Shown here one piece after another: positions 26,797 to 35,576 of a DNA stretch of 64,000 bases; position 1 is the stretch's first letter, and every line of letters starts with the position of its first letter. The position numbers and the translations under genes were made by a program. Under the pieces are notes generated by a model that saw nothing but the letters and a program-made list of their open reading frames with translations, was not told the origin of the DNA and ran no database searches. Origin of the DNA: Sulfurospirillum cavolei (lineage in GTDB: Bacteria > Campylobacterota > Campylobacteria > Campylobacterales > Sulfurospirillaceae); NCBI RefSeq assembly GCF_001548055.1, contig NZ_AP014724.1, forward strand, positions 496,001-560,000, read 5' to 3'.

Positions 26797-28659
26797 ATGA
26801 AAGCAAAATTTTTAAACGATTGGGCGCGATTGTACGAAATCGTAGCGATGCGCCAAAAAGAGTTGGGCGATTATTTCGGCTTGGTCGAGCACGAAGCGTT
26901 TGACGTCGACGTTGCGACGCTGATCGATGCGTTTTTGGAAGAGGTCGAGTTGGCTCAAACGCGCGACAATCGCGTCGCGGCGTTAACAAGACTGATCAAT
27001 CTTCGAGACGACCAGCTCGTTCAGGCGTTGGAAAAAGAGGGCAAAGACGCCGTCTTTATCGCGCAAGCCAAAGAAAAAGCTTATCTTTGGGTAAAAGCGT
27101 TTTATATGAAACGCCACGCGTCGTTGATCGAAACCGTCGAACAAGAGGCACTTTTTTCACCGTTTTACCGACGTGTTTTACAAGGCGTACACGAAATAGG
27201 CGTCGCAATGAGCGAATGGCAATCGCAATGGAACGAGCACATCGTCAACACGATCAATCCGCTTTTGGAACTGGAATACGAGCGCGACGGACAAAAAATC
27301 GCCGCGATGCTCCACGAAAAGGGGCTCTTCGATCCCGATCCTTGCGGTGAAGAGGGCGATCGTTCGTATTCCGTACTGCAAAAAGTCGAAAACGGTTATA
27401 TCGCTCAGGCGTACGCAACGGCGTTTCCGCGCGAAGTCGCAAGCGTACGCGCGGCAATCGGCTCTTTGGTTGAAGACTTAAACGCTTTGGACGATCTTGT
27501 TTGGGGACAAAAAGAGGCGTACGTACGCTATTTTCAAGCCTTGGATCAAGCCTTCGGCGAAGAAGACCGCACGCAATTGATCGCCAAATGGGCAGATGTG
27601 GATCGAACATGGATGGATATGACCGCTCCGATTCAAATCGGACACCCTTTGGAATACTATGAAGACCATTACAAAAAAGCGGTTGCCCTCGAGTGGGACG
27701 TCAGGCTTTCACGACCTGAACATCAAAGTGCCGCAACGACGTATGCGCGAATCGAGCAGGCGTTTGTGCGTTTGTACGACGCTTTAGGCTCGACACAAAC
27801 GCATGTGAGGGAAAATGTCCTCTCCAACTTAAAACGCGTGCAACTCTATATCGGTCGTCCGGCACTTTTTTACGCGGCGGAGTTCAACGGGCTTTTTTCC
27901 GCGCAAGTCGTTCCTAACGACGAAACGGTAAGCAAGGAGCGCGGCAAAAAGATTTTTGCGTTTGCCGATAACGTTTTGGACGCCCAACGCGCCAAGCCTT
28001 TTTTGAAAATCCATCACGAAGTTTTCGGAAAAGCCTTTATCGACGAAGAACGCGACATTCTCTTTCATCGTCCGGATTTGTGGCATCGCATCTACGAAGT
28101 CGGTACGATCGGGCATGAATACGGGCATATTTTGTGGATGGACGAGGGAACGGAAACCCGAATGAATCGAAGCGGCGTTTTTAAAAATATCGAAGAGTTC
28201 AAAGCGACGACGGGCGGTTTGGTTGCCTTTTTTATGCACGAAGACGCGACGCTCAAAAGAGCGCTTTTAAGTGATACGATCAAACGAAGCGTCGGATTGA
28301 TCGCGTGGATGAAAACAAGCGAAGTCGAGCCTTATTATTGCGAAGGATTGATCCATTTAAGCGGGTTGTTCGAAAGCGGCGTTTTACGATTTGACGAAAC
28401 GTTAAGCATCGATCAAAGCGACACGGCGTACGAAAAACTCAAAAGTTGGTATCTTCAGACCTATACCGATTTGGCAAAACATTACCTTGCCCAAAACGAT
28501 GCAAAAATCTTTTTAGATCGCTTTGCATCTCAAAACGCCGAAGGTTTATACATGCCTTGCCGTACGGACGTGAAGCGGTTTGTGGAGTATTATTGGTATT
28601 TGCATCAAACGATCGGAAGGCAGATCGACGAGCAGAGTAAACGCTCCGATTGGCTTTGA
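26797..28659 (+). CDS. ciaB: CiaB-type protein with HEXXH-like peptidase motif
   Basis: 620 residues from 26797 (MKAKFLNDWARLYEI), close to Campylobacter CiaB in size. The frame stays open to an ATG at 26746, but that would leave 21 bp to the divergent metY start and put a TATACT-like -10 inside the gene. The second half holds HEYGHILWMDEGTE near 445-458, an HEXXH-type zinc motif, and VEPYYCEGLIHLSGLFESG, conserved in CiaB. In Campylobacter CiaB is known as invasion antigen B; in free-living relatives its role is unknown and a metallopeptidase activity is only suggested by the motif. Confidence 0.8.
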   Translation: MKAKFLNDWARLYEIVAMRQKELGDYFGLVEHEAFDVDVATLIDAFLEEVELAQTRDNRVAALTRLINLRDDQLVQALEKEGKDAVFIAQAKEKAYLWVKAFYMKRHASLIETVEQEALFSPFYRRVLQGVHEIGVAMSEWQSQWNEHIVNTINPLLELEYERDGQKIAAMLHEKGLFDPDPCGEEGDRSYSVLQKVENGYIAQAYATAFPREVASVRAAIGSLVEDLNALDDLVWGQKEAYVRYFQALDQAFGEEDRTQLIAKWADVDRTWMDMTAPIQIGHPLEYYEDHYKKAVALEWDVRLSRPEHQSAATTYARIEQAFVRLYDALGSTQTHVRENVLSNLKRVQLYIGRPALFYAAEFNGLFSAQVVPNDETVSKERGKKIFAFADNVLDAQRAKPFLKIHHEVFGKAFIDEERDILFHRPDLWHRIYEVGTIGHEYGHILWMDEGTETRMNRSGVFKNIEEFKATTGGLVAFFMHEDATLKRALLSDTIKRSVGLIAWMKTSEVEPYYCEGLIHLSGLFESGVLRFDETLSIDQSDTAYEKLKSWYLQTYTDLAKHYLAQNDAKIFLDRFASQNAEGLYMPCRTDVKRFVEYYWYLHQTIGRQIDEQSKRSDWL

Positions 28660-28708
28660 AAATGTCAAAAAAATGTCTTAATCATTTTTTAATTGGGCAT
28701 TTTAGTGC

Positions 28709-28714
28709 TATAAT
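28709..28714 (+). promoter_or_regulatory. -10 box of pycA
   Basis: A perfect TATAAT in GTGCTATAATAAC, 30 bp before the GTG start, preceded by a T-rich stretch. GGGGAG stands eight bases before the start codon region. Confidence 0.6.
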
Positions 28715-28744
28715 AACACCCTTAATTTCTTTGGGGAGATAGTT

Positions 28745-30190
28745 GTGCAAACACAAAAAATAAAAAAAGTGCTCATCGCAAATCGCGGCGAGATTGCGCT
28801 TAGAATTATTCGGGCATGTCAAGAGTTGGAAATCAAAAGTGTTTGTATTTTCTCTACGATTGACGCGAGGGGCGTTTGGGTACGCAAGGCGGACGAGTGT
28901 TATCTGATCGACGGCGATCCGATTCAAGCCTATTTAGACTACGAGCGAATCGTCGCTTTGGCGAAAGAAGTAGGTGCGGATGCCATTCACCCGGGATACG
29001 GTTTCTTATCCGAAAATCCTGATTTTGCGCAACACTGTATCGATAACGGCATCACGTTCATCGGTCCAAAACCTGAACACATCGCACTTTTCGGCGATAA
29101 GATGGCGTCCAAAGTGGCGATGAAAGCCGTCGGCGTTCCGGTCATCGAAGGAACGGATACGCCGATTACGGATATTGCCGAAGCAACGAAAATCGCTAAA
29201 GAGATCGGTTTTCCGGTCATTATCAAAGCGGCATTCGGCGGCGGCGGTCGCGGTATGCGTATCGTCAAAAAAGAAGAAGAGTTTGCTTCGATGTTCGAAG
29301 CGGCAACGCAAGAAGCGAAACGCTTTTTCGGCAGAGGCGATGCGTTTATTGAAAAGTATCTTTCCAATCCCCGCCATATCGAAGTTCAAATCGTCGCCGA
29401 CAAATACGGCAACGTCATTCACTTAGGCGAACGGGATTGTTCGATTCAGCGAAAGCACCAAAAAGTGGTTGAAATCGCTCCGAGCCCGAGACTTAACGAA
29501 GAGATTCGCAAAGAGTTACTTCGTACGTCTAAAAAAGCGATGATCAAGCTCGGTTACGAAAGCGTAGGTACGATCGAATACCTTGTGGACGAAGACGACA
29601 ACTTCTACTTTATCGAGATGAATACACGCGTTCAAGTCGAACATACGATTACCGAACAGATTTCAGGCGTGGATATTATCTACCGTATGATTCGTATTGC
29701 AGAGGGTCAACGCTTGCCGTTTATGCAAGAGGACATTAAATTTAGAGGTTATGCGATCGAATTTCGTATTAATGCCGAAGATCCTAAAGTCGGTTTCATT
29801 CCTTCCTCCGGACGCATTACGCGCCATCTCTCCCCCGGCGGTCCGGGCGTTCGTATGGATTCGATCGGTTATAAAGATTATATCGTTCCGAGCAATTACG
29901 ACTCGATGATCGGAAAATTGATCGTGACGGGACTTGACTGGGAAGGAACGGTTCGCCGCGCAAAACGTGCGTTGAACGAGTTTATTATTTGGGGTATTCC
30001 TACCAACGTTCCGCTTCACCGCCAAATCGTTCGCGACGAAGACTTTAAAGCGGGTATTTTCAATACGACTTACCTTGACCATAAATTACCGACCTTTACG
30101 CTAGATGCACTTCACGATATCGAAGAAGACGAAAGCAAAGAAGAGTACATCGCGGCAATCGTCGCGGCATTGAAACAACGCGGTCAATAG
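28745..30190 (+). CDS. pycA: Biotin carboxylase subunit, PycA/AccC type
   Basis: 481 residues with a GTG start behind GGGGAG. IANRGEIALRIIRA near 11-24, the glycine-rich loop AAFGGGGRGMR near 160-170, and FYFIEMNTRVQVEHTITE near 287-304 are the biotin carboxylase ATP-grasp motifs. It carboxylates biotin on a carrier protein. The length, with a short acidic C-terminal tail, matches the separate PycA subunit of two-part pyruvate carboxylase in Campylobacter; an acetyl-CoA carboxylase role cannot be excluded. No biotin carrier or PycB gene is in the window. Confidence 0.9.
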   Translation: MQTQKIKKVLIANRGEIALRIIRACQELEIKSVCIFSTIDARGVWVRKADECYLIDGDPIQAYLDYERIVALAKEVGADAIHPGYGFLSENPDFAQHCIDNGITFIGPKPEHIALFGDKMASKVAMKAVGVPVIEGTDTPITDIAEATKIAKEIGFPVIIKAAFGGGGRGMRIVKKEEEFASMFEAATQEAKRFFGRGDAFIEKYLSNPRHIEVQIVADKYGNVIHLGERDCSIQRKHQKVVEIAPSPRLNEEIRKELLRTSKKAMIKLGYESVGTIEYLVDEDDNFYFIEMNTRVQVEHTITEQISGVDIIYRMIRIAEGQRLPFMQEDIKFRGYAIEFRINAEDPKVGFIPSSGRITRHLSPGGPGVRMDSIGYKDYIVPSNYDSMIGKLIVTGLDWEGTVRRAKRALNEFIIWGIPTNVPLHRQIVRDEDFKAGIFNTTYLDHKLPTFTLDALHDIEEDESKEEYIAAIVAALKQRGQ

Positions 30191-30214
30191 GCTCTTTTCG
30201 TAAAAATTCTTAAC

Positions 30215-30249
30215 AACGATTCGAGAAGTGCCGCGCTTCTTGAATCGTT
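30215..30249 (+). terminator. Long hairpin after pycA
   Basis: AACGATTCGAGAAG (30215-30228) pairs with CTTCTTGAATCGTT (30236-30249) over 14 positions with one G-T pair, around a 7-base loop. No T-run follows, so it may partly terminate or protect the pycA message before fetB. Confidence 0.55.
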
Positions 30250-30261
30250 CCTAAGGTTCTC

Positions 30262-30954
30262 ATGCAGACCATCGCTTTATCGCATCTGCTTTTTATGATC
30301 ATTCCTTTAAGCATTGTCGGATATGCCTATTATCGATGGGTCGGGAAAAAAGGCGAGATCGCGCAAGCAACGCTTCGTATGAGCGTTCAATTGATCCTCG
30401 TCGGATACGTTTTAACCTCTTTGTTTGAGACGAATACGCTTTGGATGCTCTCTTTACTGCTGATCGTGATGGTAACGACGGCTTCGTTTATCGCGAGACG
30501 CAATATTCCCCAAAAAGATTTCAAAACGTTCGGGCTTATTTTGGTTTCCATCGTTTTGGGAGGTTCGTTTAATTTAGCGTGGGTTTTATGGGTTGTCCTT
30601 GAATTAAACAATCCGTTTGACGCTAGGTTTGTGATTCCTTTGGCGGGAATGATTTATGCCAATGCAATGAATGCCCTCTCTTTAGCCGCCGAACGCTACG
30701 AAAAAGAAAAAGAACATCTTCCTCATGAAAAAGCACGTTCGATCGCGTTTAAAGCGTCGATGATCCCTCAAATTAATCAATTTTTAGCAGTAGGTTTCGT
30801 CTCGCTTCCGGGGATGATGACCGGACAAATCCTTTCCGGAGTCGATCCTTTAGTTGCCGTTCGTTATCAAATCGTCGTTATGGCAATGATCTTATGCAGC
30901 GGAGCGATGAGCAATATTATTTATTTGGCGTATTTACCGCGTTTGTACAAATAG
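30262..30954 (+). CDS. fetB: FetB-family (UPF0014) ABC permease
   Basis: 230 residues with about six or seven membrane helices. RMSVQLILVGYVL near 40-52, GMIYANAMNALSLAAERYEKE near 131-151 and SLPGMMTGQILSGVDPLVAVRYQIVVM near 180-206 are conserved FetB blocks. In E. coli FetAB exports iron and eases oxidative stress. The ATPase partner FetA is not adjacent here, which is unusual. Confidence 0.85.
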   Translation: MQTIALSHLLFMIIPLSIVGYAYYRWVGKKGEIAQATLRMSVQLILVGYVLTSLFETNTLWMLSLLLIVMVTTASFIARRNIPQKDFKTFGLILVSIVLGGSFNLAWVLWVVLELNNPFDARFVIPLAGMIYANAMNALSLAAERYEKEKEHLPHEKARSIAFKASMIPQINQFLAVGFVSLPGMMTGQILSGVDPLVAVRYQIVVMAMILCSGAMSNIIYLAYLPRLYK

Positions 30955-31043
30955 CCTTCGTTTTTTGACATTTTTTTCGTCCATTTTGTCACACTCTTTT
31001 GCTTGAATTAAGCTAGATAGGACTACAATTTTAAAGAATCCTT

Positions 31044-31049
31044 TATAAT
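31044..31049 (+). promoter_or_regulatory. -10 box before the periplasmic binding protein gene
   Basis: TATAAT in an AT-rich stretch (CTTTATAATATATTTTAG) about 55 bp before the start at 31104. No clear -35. Confidence 0.4.
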
Positions 31050-31103
31050 ATATTTTAGTATTTTTTCTTATCTATGCTGTCATAACAACGCTATTAAGGA
31101 TAA

Positions 31104-31901
31104 ATGATGCATCGTTTGTATTTTGCTTTCGCGCTTTGCGTTACGGTGATTTCTGTGTGTGTGACTCCCTCTTTTGCGCTCGAGCCGTTAGTGTATGCCG
31201 CGCCGAATCCGCCCTTTAGTTTTCGCGATAAAGGCGAGATTAAGGGCTTAAGCGTCGATCTACTCGAAGCCAGTCTTTCGACGTTGCGTTCACGTTTTTC
31301 GCACGACGAATTGACGATGGACGCTTGGAATAAAATGTACGAAGAAGCCCTCAAACACCCCAAGGCTTATTTGATGACGGCGGTTAAGCTGAAAGATCGA
31401 GAACCGCACTTTTATTGGCTAGGACCGGTGGCGACGGTTAGATTGGGCGTGATTACCAAAAGAGCGACGCCGGTGGCTGGTGGTAAAAGTTTGACGGAAA
31501 TTTTACGTCCGATGCGTATCGCTACGATTAAAGAGACCTCTTCGGAGAAGTTACTGTTTCAAGAAATCGGAGAGCACCACGGCTTAAATATTATCCGTGT
31601 TTCGACGCCGATTCAAGGGTATAAGATGTTGGAATACGGCAGAGTCGACGCGGTAGTGTATACCGACGTTCCGTTCGTGTATCATTTGATTACCGAAGGG
31701 CAAGACGTTTCGCAGTACCGTATGGCATACGTGATTTTAAATACGGATTATTACATTTGCGCGGGTAAAGAGATTCCTAAAGAGCAGATACAGATCATGC
31801 AAACGCAACTCAATCGCCTTAAAGAGCCTGACGGCGACAAAGGAAGCCTTTACGATCGGATGATGGCGCAGTATCTTAAAGGGGCGAGGCTCGAGCCTTA
31901 A
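31104..31901 (+). CDS. Periplasmic solute-binding protein, family 3 type
   Basis: 265 residues with a signal peptide (about 1-25, cut near SFALEP). YAAPNPPFSFRDKGEIKGLSVDLLEA near 31-56 is the standard opening of family-3 amino-acid-type binding proteins; YGRVDAVVYTDVPFVYHL near 178-195 is the hinge region. It has no adjacent permease or ATPase genes. The ligand is unknown; such stand-alone proteins can serve chemotaxis or c-di-GMP sensing. Confidence 0.78.
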   Translation: MMHRLYFAFALCVTVISVCVTPSFALEPLVYAAPNPPFSFRDKGEIKGLSVDLLEASLSTLRSRFSHDELTMDAWNKMYEEALKHPKAYLMTAVKLKDREPHFYWLGPVATVRLGVITKRATPVAGGKSLTEILRPMRIATIKETSSEKLLFQEIGEHHGLNIIRVSTPIQGYKMLEYGRVDAVVYTDVPFVYHLITEGQDVSQYRMAYVILNTDYYICAGKEIPKEQIQIMQTQLNRLKEPDGDKGSLYDRMMAQYLKGARLEP

Positions 31902-31927
31902 TTCACCGTTTTTTCACGATTGTAGCG

Positions 31928-31933
31928 TATAAT
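31928..31933 (+). promoter_or_regulatory. -10 box inside a palindrome, before the lipoprotein gene
   Basis: TATAAT is embedded in GCGTATAATACGC (31925-31937 region), a 13-base inverted repeat centred on the -10, about 28 bp before the start. A repressor could bind here; a chance palindrome is possible. Confidence 0.45.
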
Positions 31934-31960
31934 ACGCAAAAAAATGACGAAAGAGCGGCA

Positions 31961-32563
31961 ATGCGACAGACACTTATTTTGATAGTCGGGTTATTGTTTA
32001 TCGGATGCGGACCTCGGTACGTGATTCAAAATCAATACGTTCCGCCCCTCACGACAACAGAAGCAAGTACCGCGTGTTTCAACGGCTGTATGACGGCGCG
32101 CGAGCGTTGTCAAACGCCGTGTCAAGCGGCATATCAGCGTTGTTTAGACGATGCGTACGCAAAAGCAAAAGTGATTGAAGTAGAAGAGATGCGTTCTTTC
32201 GATCGTGCCTACGATCGTTATATGTTCGAACTCTCTTCGTATCGGGCAGAGCGATTTGCGTGGGAGAGTGCTTATCGCGATTACAGTCGCGATTTGAGCT
32301 ATTTTCAATCCCAATGCGAACGCACGAAAGATCCGAGTGCCTGCCAAAGACGCGACGAGTTGCGCTCGCGCATGAATGCGCTACGCTATCGTCAACCGCG
32401 CGAGCCGTGGGTGCCCGTACGCCCTTCTTTTGAGCAAATTTTAGTCAATCAACAAAGCTTTTGTACGACCGATTGCGGGTGCGACCAAGCCTACGATGCT
32501 TGTTTTGCGGGATGCGGAGGGCAGGTGATACTGCATAAAATTTGCGTGGAAAATTGCGACTGA
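31961..32563 (+). CDS. Cysteine-rich lipoprotein with CX3C modules
   Basis: 200 residues. The signal peptide ends in the lipobox LFIGC (Cys16). Fourteen further cysteines fall mainly in two clusters: CX3CX6CX3CX6C near residues 39-61 and CX3CXCX6CX3C near 169-185, with two more cysteines close to the C-terminus. The middle is an alpha-helical, Tyr/Arg-rich segment. I recognise no family. Twin CX3C units often form disulfide-linked helical hairpins, so an exported, disulfide-bonded outer-membrane or periplasmic protein is likely. Confidence 0.7.
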   Translation: MRQTLILIVGLLFIGCGPRYVIQNQYVPPLTTTEASTACFNGCMTARERCQTPCQAAYQRCLDDAYAKAKVIEVEEMRSFDRAYDRYMFELSSYRAERFAWESAYRDYSRDLSYFQSQCERTKDPSACQRRDELRSRMNALRYRQPREPWVPVRPSFEQILVNQQSFCTTDCGCDQAYDACFAGCGGQVILHKICVENCD

Positions 32564-32574
32564 ATACGTGACAT

Positions 32575-32606
32575 GTAACAATTCGGTAATCGCTTTAGCG
32601 TAAAAT
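32575..32606 (+). promoter_or_regulatory. Pho-box promoter of the EAL-GGDEF gene
   Basis: GTAACAATTCGGTAAT (32575-32590) is the 11-bp direct repeat; after exactly 10 bp comes TAAAAT (32601-32606), 31 bp before the start. The box overlaps a GACATGTAA palindrome. Confidence 0.7.
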
Positions 32607-32636
32607 TCTTCCATTTCAATGGAGGAGTCACGTCAC

Positions 32637-34406
32637 ATGTTAAACGAGCGATGGCAAAAACTCATTGAGGTCGCCGATTTTGCGTTTCAGCCGATTGTCA
32701 ATATTTATACGGGAAGGCTTTACGCCGTTGAGGCGTTGATTCGTAATTACGAAGCGGCGGATTTTAATACGATTGATGCCGTTTTTGATACCGCCTTTAG
32801 CGAAAAAGTGCTTTACAGCGTCGACATTAAGCTCCGTGAAAAAGCCATTCACAAATTTTCGTTACTTCCTTTTGCCAAACATGTCAAACTTTTTTACAAT
32901 CTCGACAACCGCATTACGATGATGCCCGATTTTAAATCCGGTTATACATGTGAGCTTTTAAGCACTTACGATATGGACTTTTCGAACATCTGTTTCGAAC
33001 TTTCGGAAAAGCATCAAGTCGGTATGTACGCGGGCGTGGATAAACTCGTGCTCAATTTGTACAAGCAACAAGGCTATAAAATGGCGATCGATGATTTCGG
33101 AGTGGGCTTTTCCGGACTTCAGATGCTTTTTCATGCCGAACCCGATTTTATCAAAATCGACCGTTTTTTTATCAACGACATTCATAAAAGCAAGAAGAAA
33201 AAACTCTTCGTCGGTTCCATCGTTCAGATCGCGCAGGCGATGGGTATTTTTACGATCGTCGAGGGTTTAGAGTGCGAAGAGGAGTATATCGAATGTAAAA
33301 AACTCGGTTGCAATATGGTGCAAGGCTATTTCGTGCAACGCCCGACGCTAAACGTCTGGGAAATTATGCCTTCCTATGAACATGTCAAAAATATTTCGCA
33401 AAACGAGAAACGCAAAAACGGGAAGATTTCCAATATCGAAAAGTACATTCAAAAAAGCCATCCCGTTTTTGTGGATTCGCATATTAACGAAGTATACGAA
33501 CTTTTACGCGGTGACAAAAAGACCCATTTCGTGCCGGTTTTGGCGCGCGATTGGACGCCGATGGGCATTATTAAAGACTCCGACATCAAGTCTTACATGT
33601 ACTCCAATTACGGTAAGTCGCTTTTGTACAACATCACTCAAGGTAGCTTGAAAAATATCGTTTCGCATTGTGGACGCGCCGACATCAACGATCCGTTGGA
33701 TAAAATTTTGAAAATTTACGCCTTTGACGACGATAACGACGCTATCTTGATTACCGAAGATGAAAAATACATCGGTTATTTAAGTTCTAAAGTGCTTTTG
33801 GACATCGTCAACGAAAAGAATATCGTCGACGCAAAAGATCAAAATCCGCTCACGGGACTCTCGGGCAATCGCATCATCAACGAATTTGTCGCCAATGCGA
33901 TGGAGAGTAAAGACAAAGTGATGATGGCATATTTCGATTTTGACAATTTTAAACCGTTTAACGATTATTACGGCTTTCGCAAAGGCGATCGCGCTATTAC
34001 GCTTTTTGCCGATATTTTACGCAGTTCGATCGGTTTTGAAGAGTGCTTGATAGGGCATGTCGGCGGAGATGATTTTTTCTTAGGCTGGAATTTAAAAGAA
34101 GAAGATACGTTTGAAAAAGTCTACGCGATCATTTTGGAAATCGTCTCGAAATTTTCCGAAGATATTAAGAGTTTTTATTGCGAACAAGGACTGAGTTCTG
34201 GGTATATTATGGCAAAAAATCGTGAAGGAGCATTGCAAAAATTTCCGCTGATGACGGTAAGCTCTGCAGTCATTTGCCACGGATTCGGCTACCAGCACGA
34301 TTTTGACGATAATGAACTCAATGAAATTTTCGGTGTCTTAAAGAAAACCGCCAAAGCCTCCCTCAACCATATCGCTTGCGTCGATCTGGGCGTGATCAAA
34401 AACTAA
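32637..34406 (+). CDS. EAL - CBS pair - GGDEF c-di-GMP enzyme
   Basis: 589 residues from 32637 (MLNERWQKL); an ATG at 32619 overlaps the ribosome site GGAGGAG, which is nine bases before 32637. The N-terminal EAL domain (about 10-260) keeps EALIR, FYNLDN, FELSEKH, IDDFGVGFSG, FIKIDR and VQGYFVQRP, so phosphodiesterase activity is likely. A tandem CBS-like region (about 275-405) follows, with HFVPVLARDWTPMGIIKDSDI. The C-terminal GGDEF domain has PLTGLSGNR and the motif GGDDF, so synthesis is uncertain, and no RXXD inhibitory site is visible. A Pho-box promoter suggests phosphate control. Confidence 0.87.
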   Translation: MLNERWQKLIEVADFAFQPIVNIYTGRLYAVEALIRNYEAADFNTIDAVFDTAFSEKVLYSVDIKLREKAIHKFSLLPFAKHVKLFYNLDNRITMMPDFKSGYTCELLSTYDMDFSNICFELSEKHQVGMYAGVDKLVLNLYKQQGYKMAIDDFGVGFSGLQMLFHAEPDFIKIDRFFINDIHKSKKKKLFVGSIVQIAQAMGIFTIVEGLECEEEYIECKKLGCNMVQGYFVQRPTLNVWEIMPSYEHVKNISQNEKRKNGKISNIEKYIQKSHPVFVDSHINEVYELLRGDKKTHFVPVLARDWTPMGIIKDSDIKSYMYSNYGKSLLYNITQGSLKNIVSHCGRADINDPLDKILKIYAFDDDNDAILITEDEKYIGYLSSKVLLDIVNEKNIVDAKDQNPLTGLSGNRIINEFVANAMESKDKVMMAYFDFDNFKPFNDYYGFRKGDRAITLFADILRSSIGFEECLIGHVGGDDFFLGWNLKEEDTFEKVYAIILEIVSKFSEDIKSFYCEQGLSSGYIMAKNREGALQKFPLMTVSSAVICHGFGYQHDFDDNELNEIFGVLKKTAKASLNHIACVDLGVIKN

Positions 34407-34517
34407 GGCGACGTTGCTTCGCATTCGTTACCGCGTGTTAATCGTAAATAAAGTCGTAAGAGACTAAAATAACTTCTTCAAAAGAAAAACATAGTTTGAT
34501 TCATAAATATAACGAAA

Positions 34518-34541
34518 AACGTAACGCTGTTACGTTATAAT
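34518..34541 (+). promoter_or_regulatory. Palindromic operator overlapping the galE -10 box
   Basis: AACGTAAC (34518-34525) and GTTACGTT (34529-34536) form an inverted repeat with a 3-base centre. TATAAT (34536-34541) begins at its last base, about 30 bp before galE. The position is that of a repressor site on the promoter of the whole polysaccharide operon. Confidence 0.5.
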
Positions 34542-34571
34542 TTTAAATTAAAGTTTGCATGTCGGGGTAGT

Positions 34572-35576
34572 ATGACGGTTTTAGTAACGGGCGGAGCGGG
34601 ATATATCGGCTCACATACCTGCGTTGAATTACTGAACGCGGGATTTGAAGTTGTCGTGTATGATAATTTTTCCAACAGTACGCCCGAGTCGCTCAAACGT
34701 GTAATGCAAATTACGTCTAAAAAACTTTTAACGGTTTGCGGCGACGTTCACGATAAAGCCTTGCTTGAAAAAACCCTCGAAGGTTGCGACGCCGTGATTC
34801 ATTTTGCCGGATCTAAAGCCGTCGGCGAATCGGTCGAAAAGCCGCTTGAGTACTACGACAACAACGTATATGCAACACTTTGCCTTCTTCAATCCATGCG
34901 TCGTATGAATATCAAAAAGCTGATTTTTAGCTCTTCGGCTACCGTATACGGAAATCCGGAATTTCTCCCGTTTACCGAAGCACACCCTTTGCGCACGACG
35001 AACCCTTACGCACAGACGAAACTGGTTATCGAAGAGATGCTACGAAACTTACATGTCAGCGATCCTACGTGGTCGATAGCGATTTTACGTTATTTTAATC
35101 CCGTCGGTGCACACGAAAGCGGTTTGATCGGCGAAAATCCGCAAGGCATTCCGAACAATCTTATGCCCTACATCGCTCAAGTTGCTATTGGAAGGCGTCA
35201 ATGCGTCAATGTTTTCGGGAACGATTATCCCACAAAAGACGGTACGGGAGTGAGGGATTATCTTCACGTGGTCGATTTAGCATCGGGGCATCTTAAAGCC
35301 CTTGCTTTGTTAGCTCGCCCACAGTGTACGGCCGTTAATTTGGGAACGGGAAAAGGGTACAGCGTTTTAGACGTGATTCATGCTTTTTCAAAAGCGTGCG
35401 GACAAGAGATACCGTACGCGATTTTACCCAGACGCGCCGGCGATATCGCGGAGTTTTACTCCGATCCGAGTTTTGCTAAAGAGCTTTTAGGGTGGGAAGC
35501 AAAGTACGATTTGGATAAAATGTGCGAAGATATGTGGCGATTTCAGCGTCAAAATCCTAAAGGATACGAAGAATGA
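34572..35576 (+). CDS. galE: UDP-glucose 4-epimerase GalE
   Basis: 334 residues. The NAD-binding [12 protein letters not shown] is at 5-16, [14 protein letters not shown] near 78-91, the catalytic SSSATVYG and YAQTK (Tyr and Lys) near 119-146, and [16 protein letters not shown] near 172-187. It interconverts UDP-glucose and UDP-galactose, supplying galactose for the surface polysaccharide. First gene of a tightly packed locus; four-base overlap with rfbA. Contains a TTACATGTCA palindrome near 35,048. Confidence 0.95.
   Translation: MTVLVTGGAGYIGSHTCVELLNAGFEVVVYDNFSNSTPESLKRVMQITSKKLLTVCGDVHDKALLEKTLEGCDAVIHFAGSKAVGESVEKPLEYYDNNVYATLCLLQSMRRMNIKKLIFSSSATVYGNPEFLPFTEAHPLRTTNPYAQTKLVIEEMLRNLHVSDPTWSIAILRYFNPVGAHESGLIGENPQGIPNNLMPYIAQVAIGRRQCVNVFGNDYPTKDGTGVRDYLHVVDLASGHLKALALLARPQCTAVNLGTGKGYSVLDVIHAFSKACGQEIPYAILPRRAGDIAEFYSDPSFAKELLGWEAKYDLDKMCEDMWRFQRQNPKGYEE

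Noticed and set aside
34427-34442. GTTACCGCGTGTTAAT before galE, resembling a Pho box
   Set aside because: The second half is TTAAT and the hexamer 10 bp downstream is GTCGTA, not a -10 box. The likely galE promoter lies 90 bp further on.
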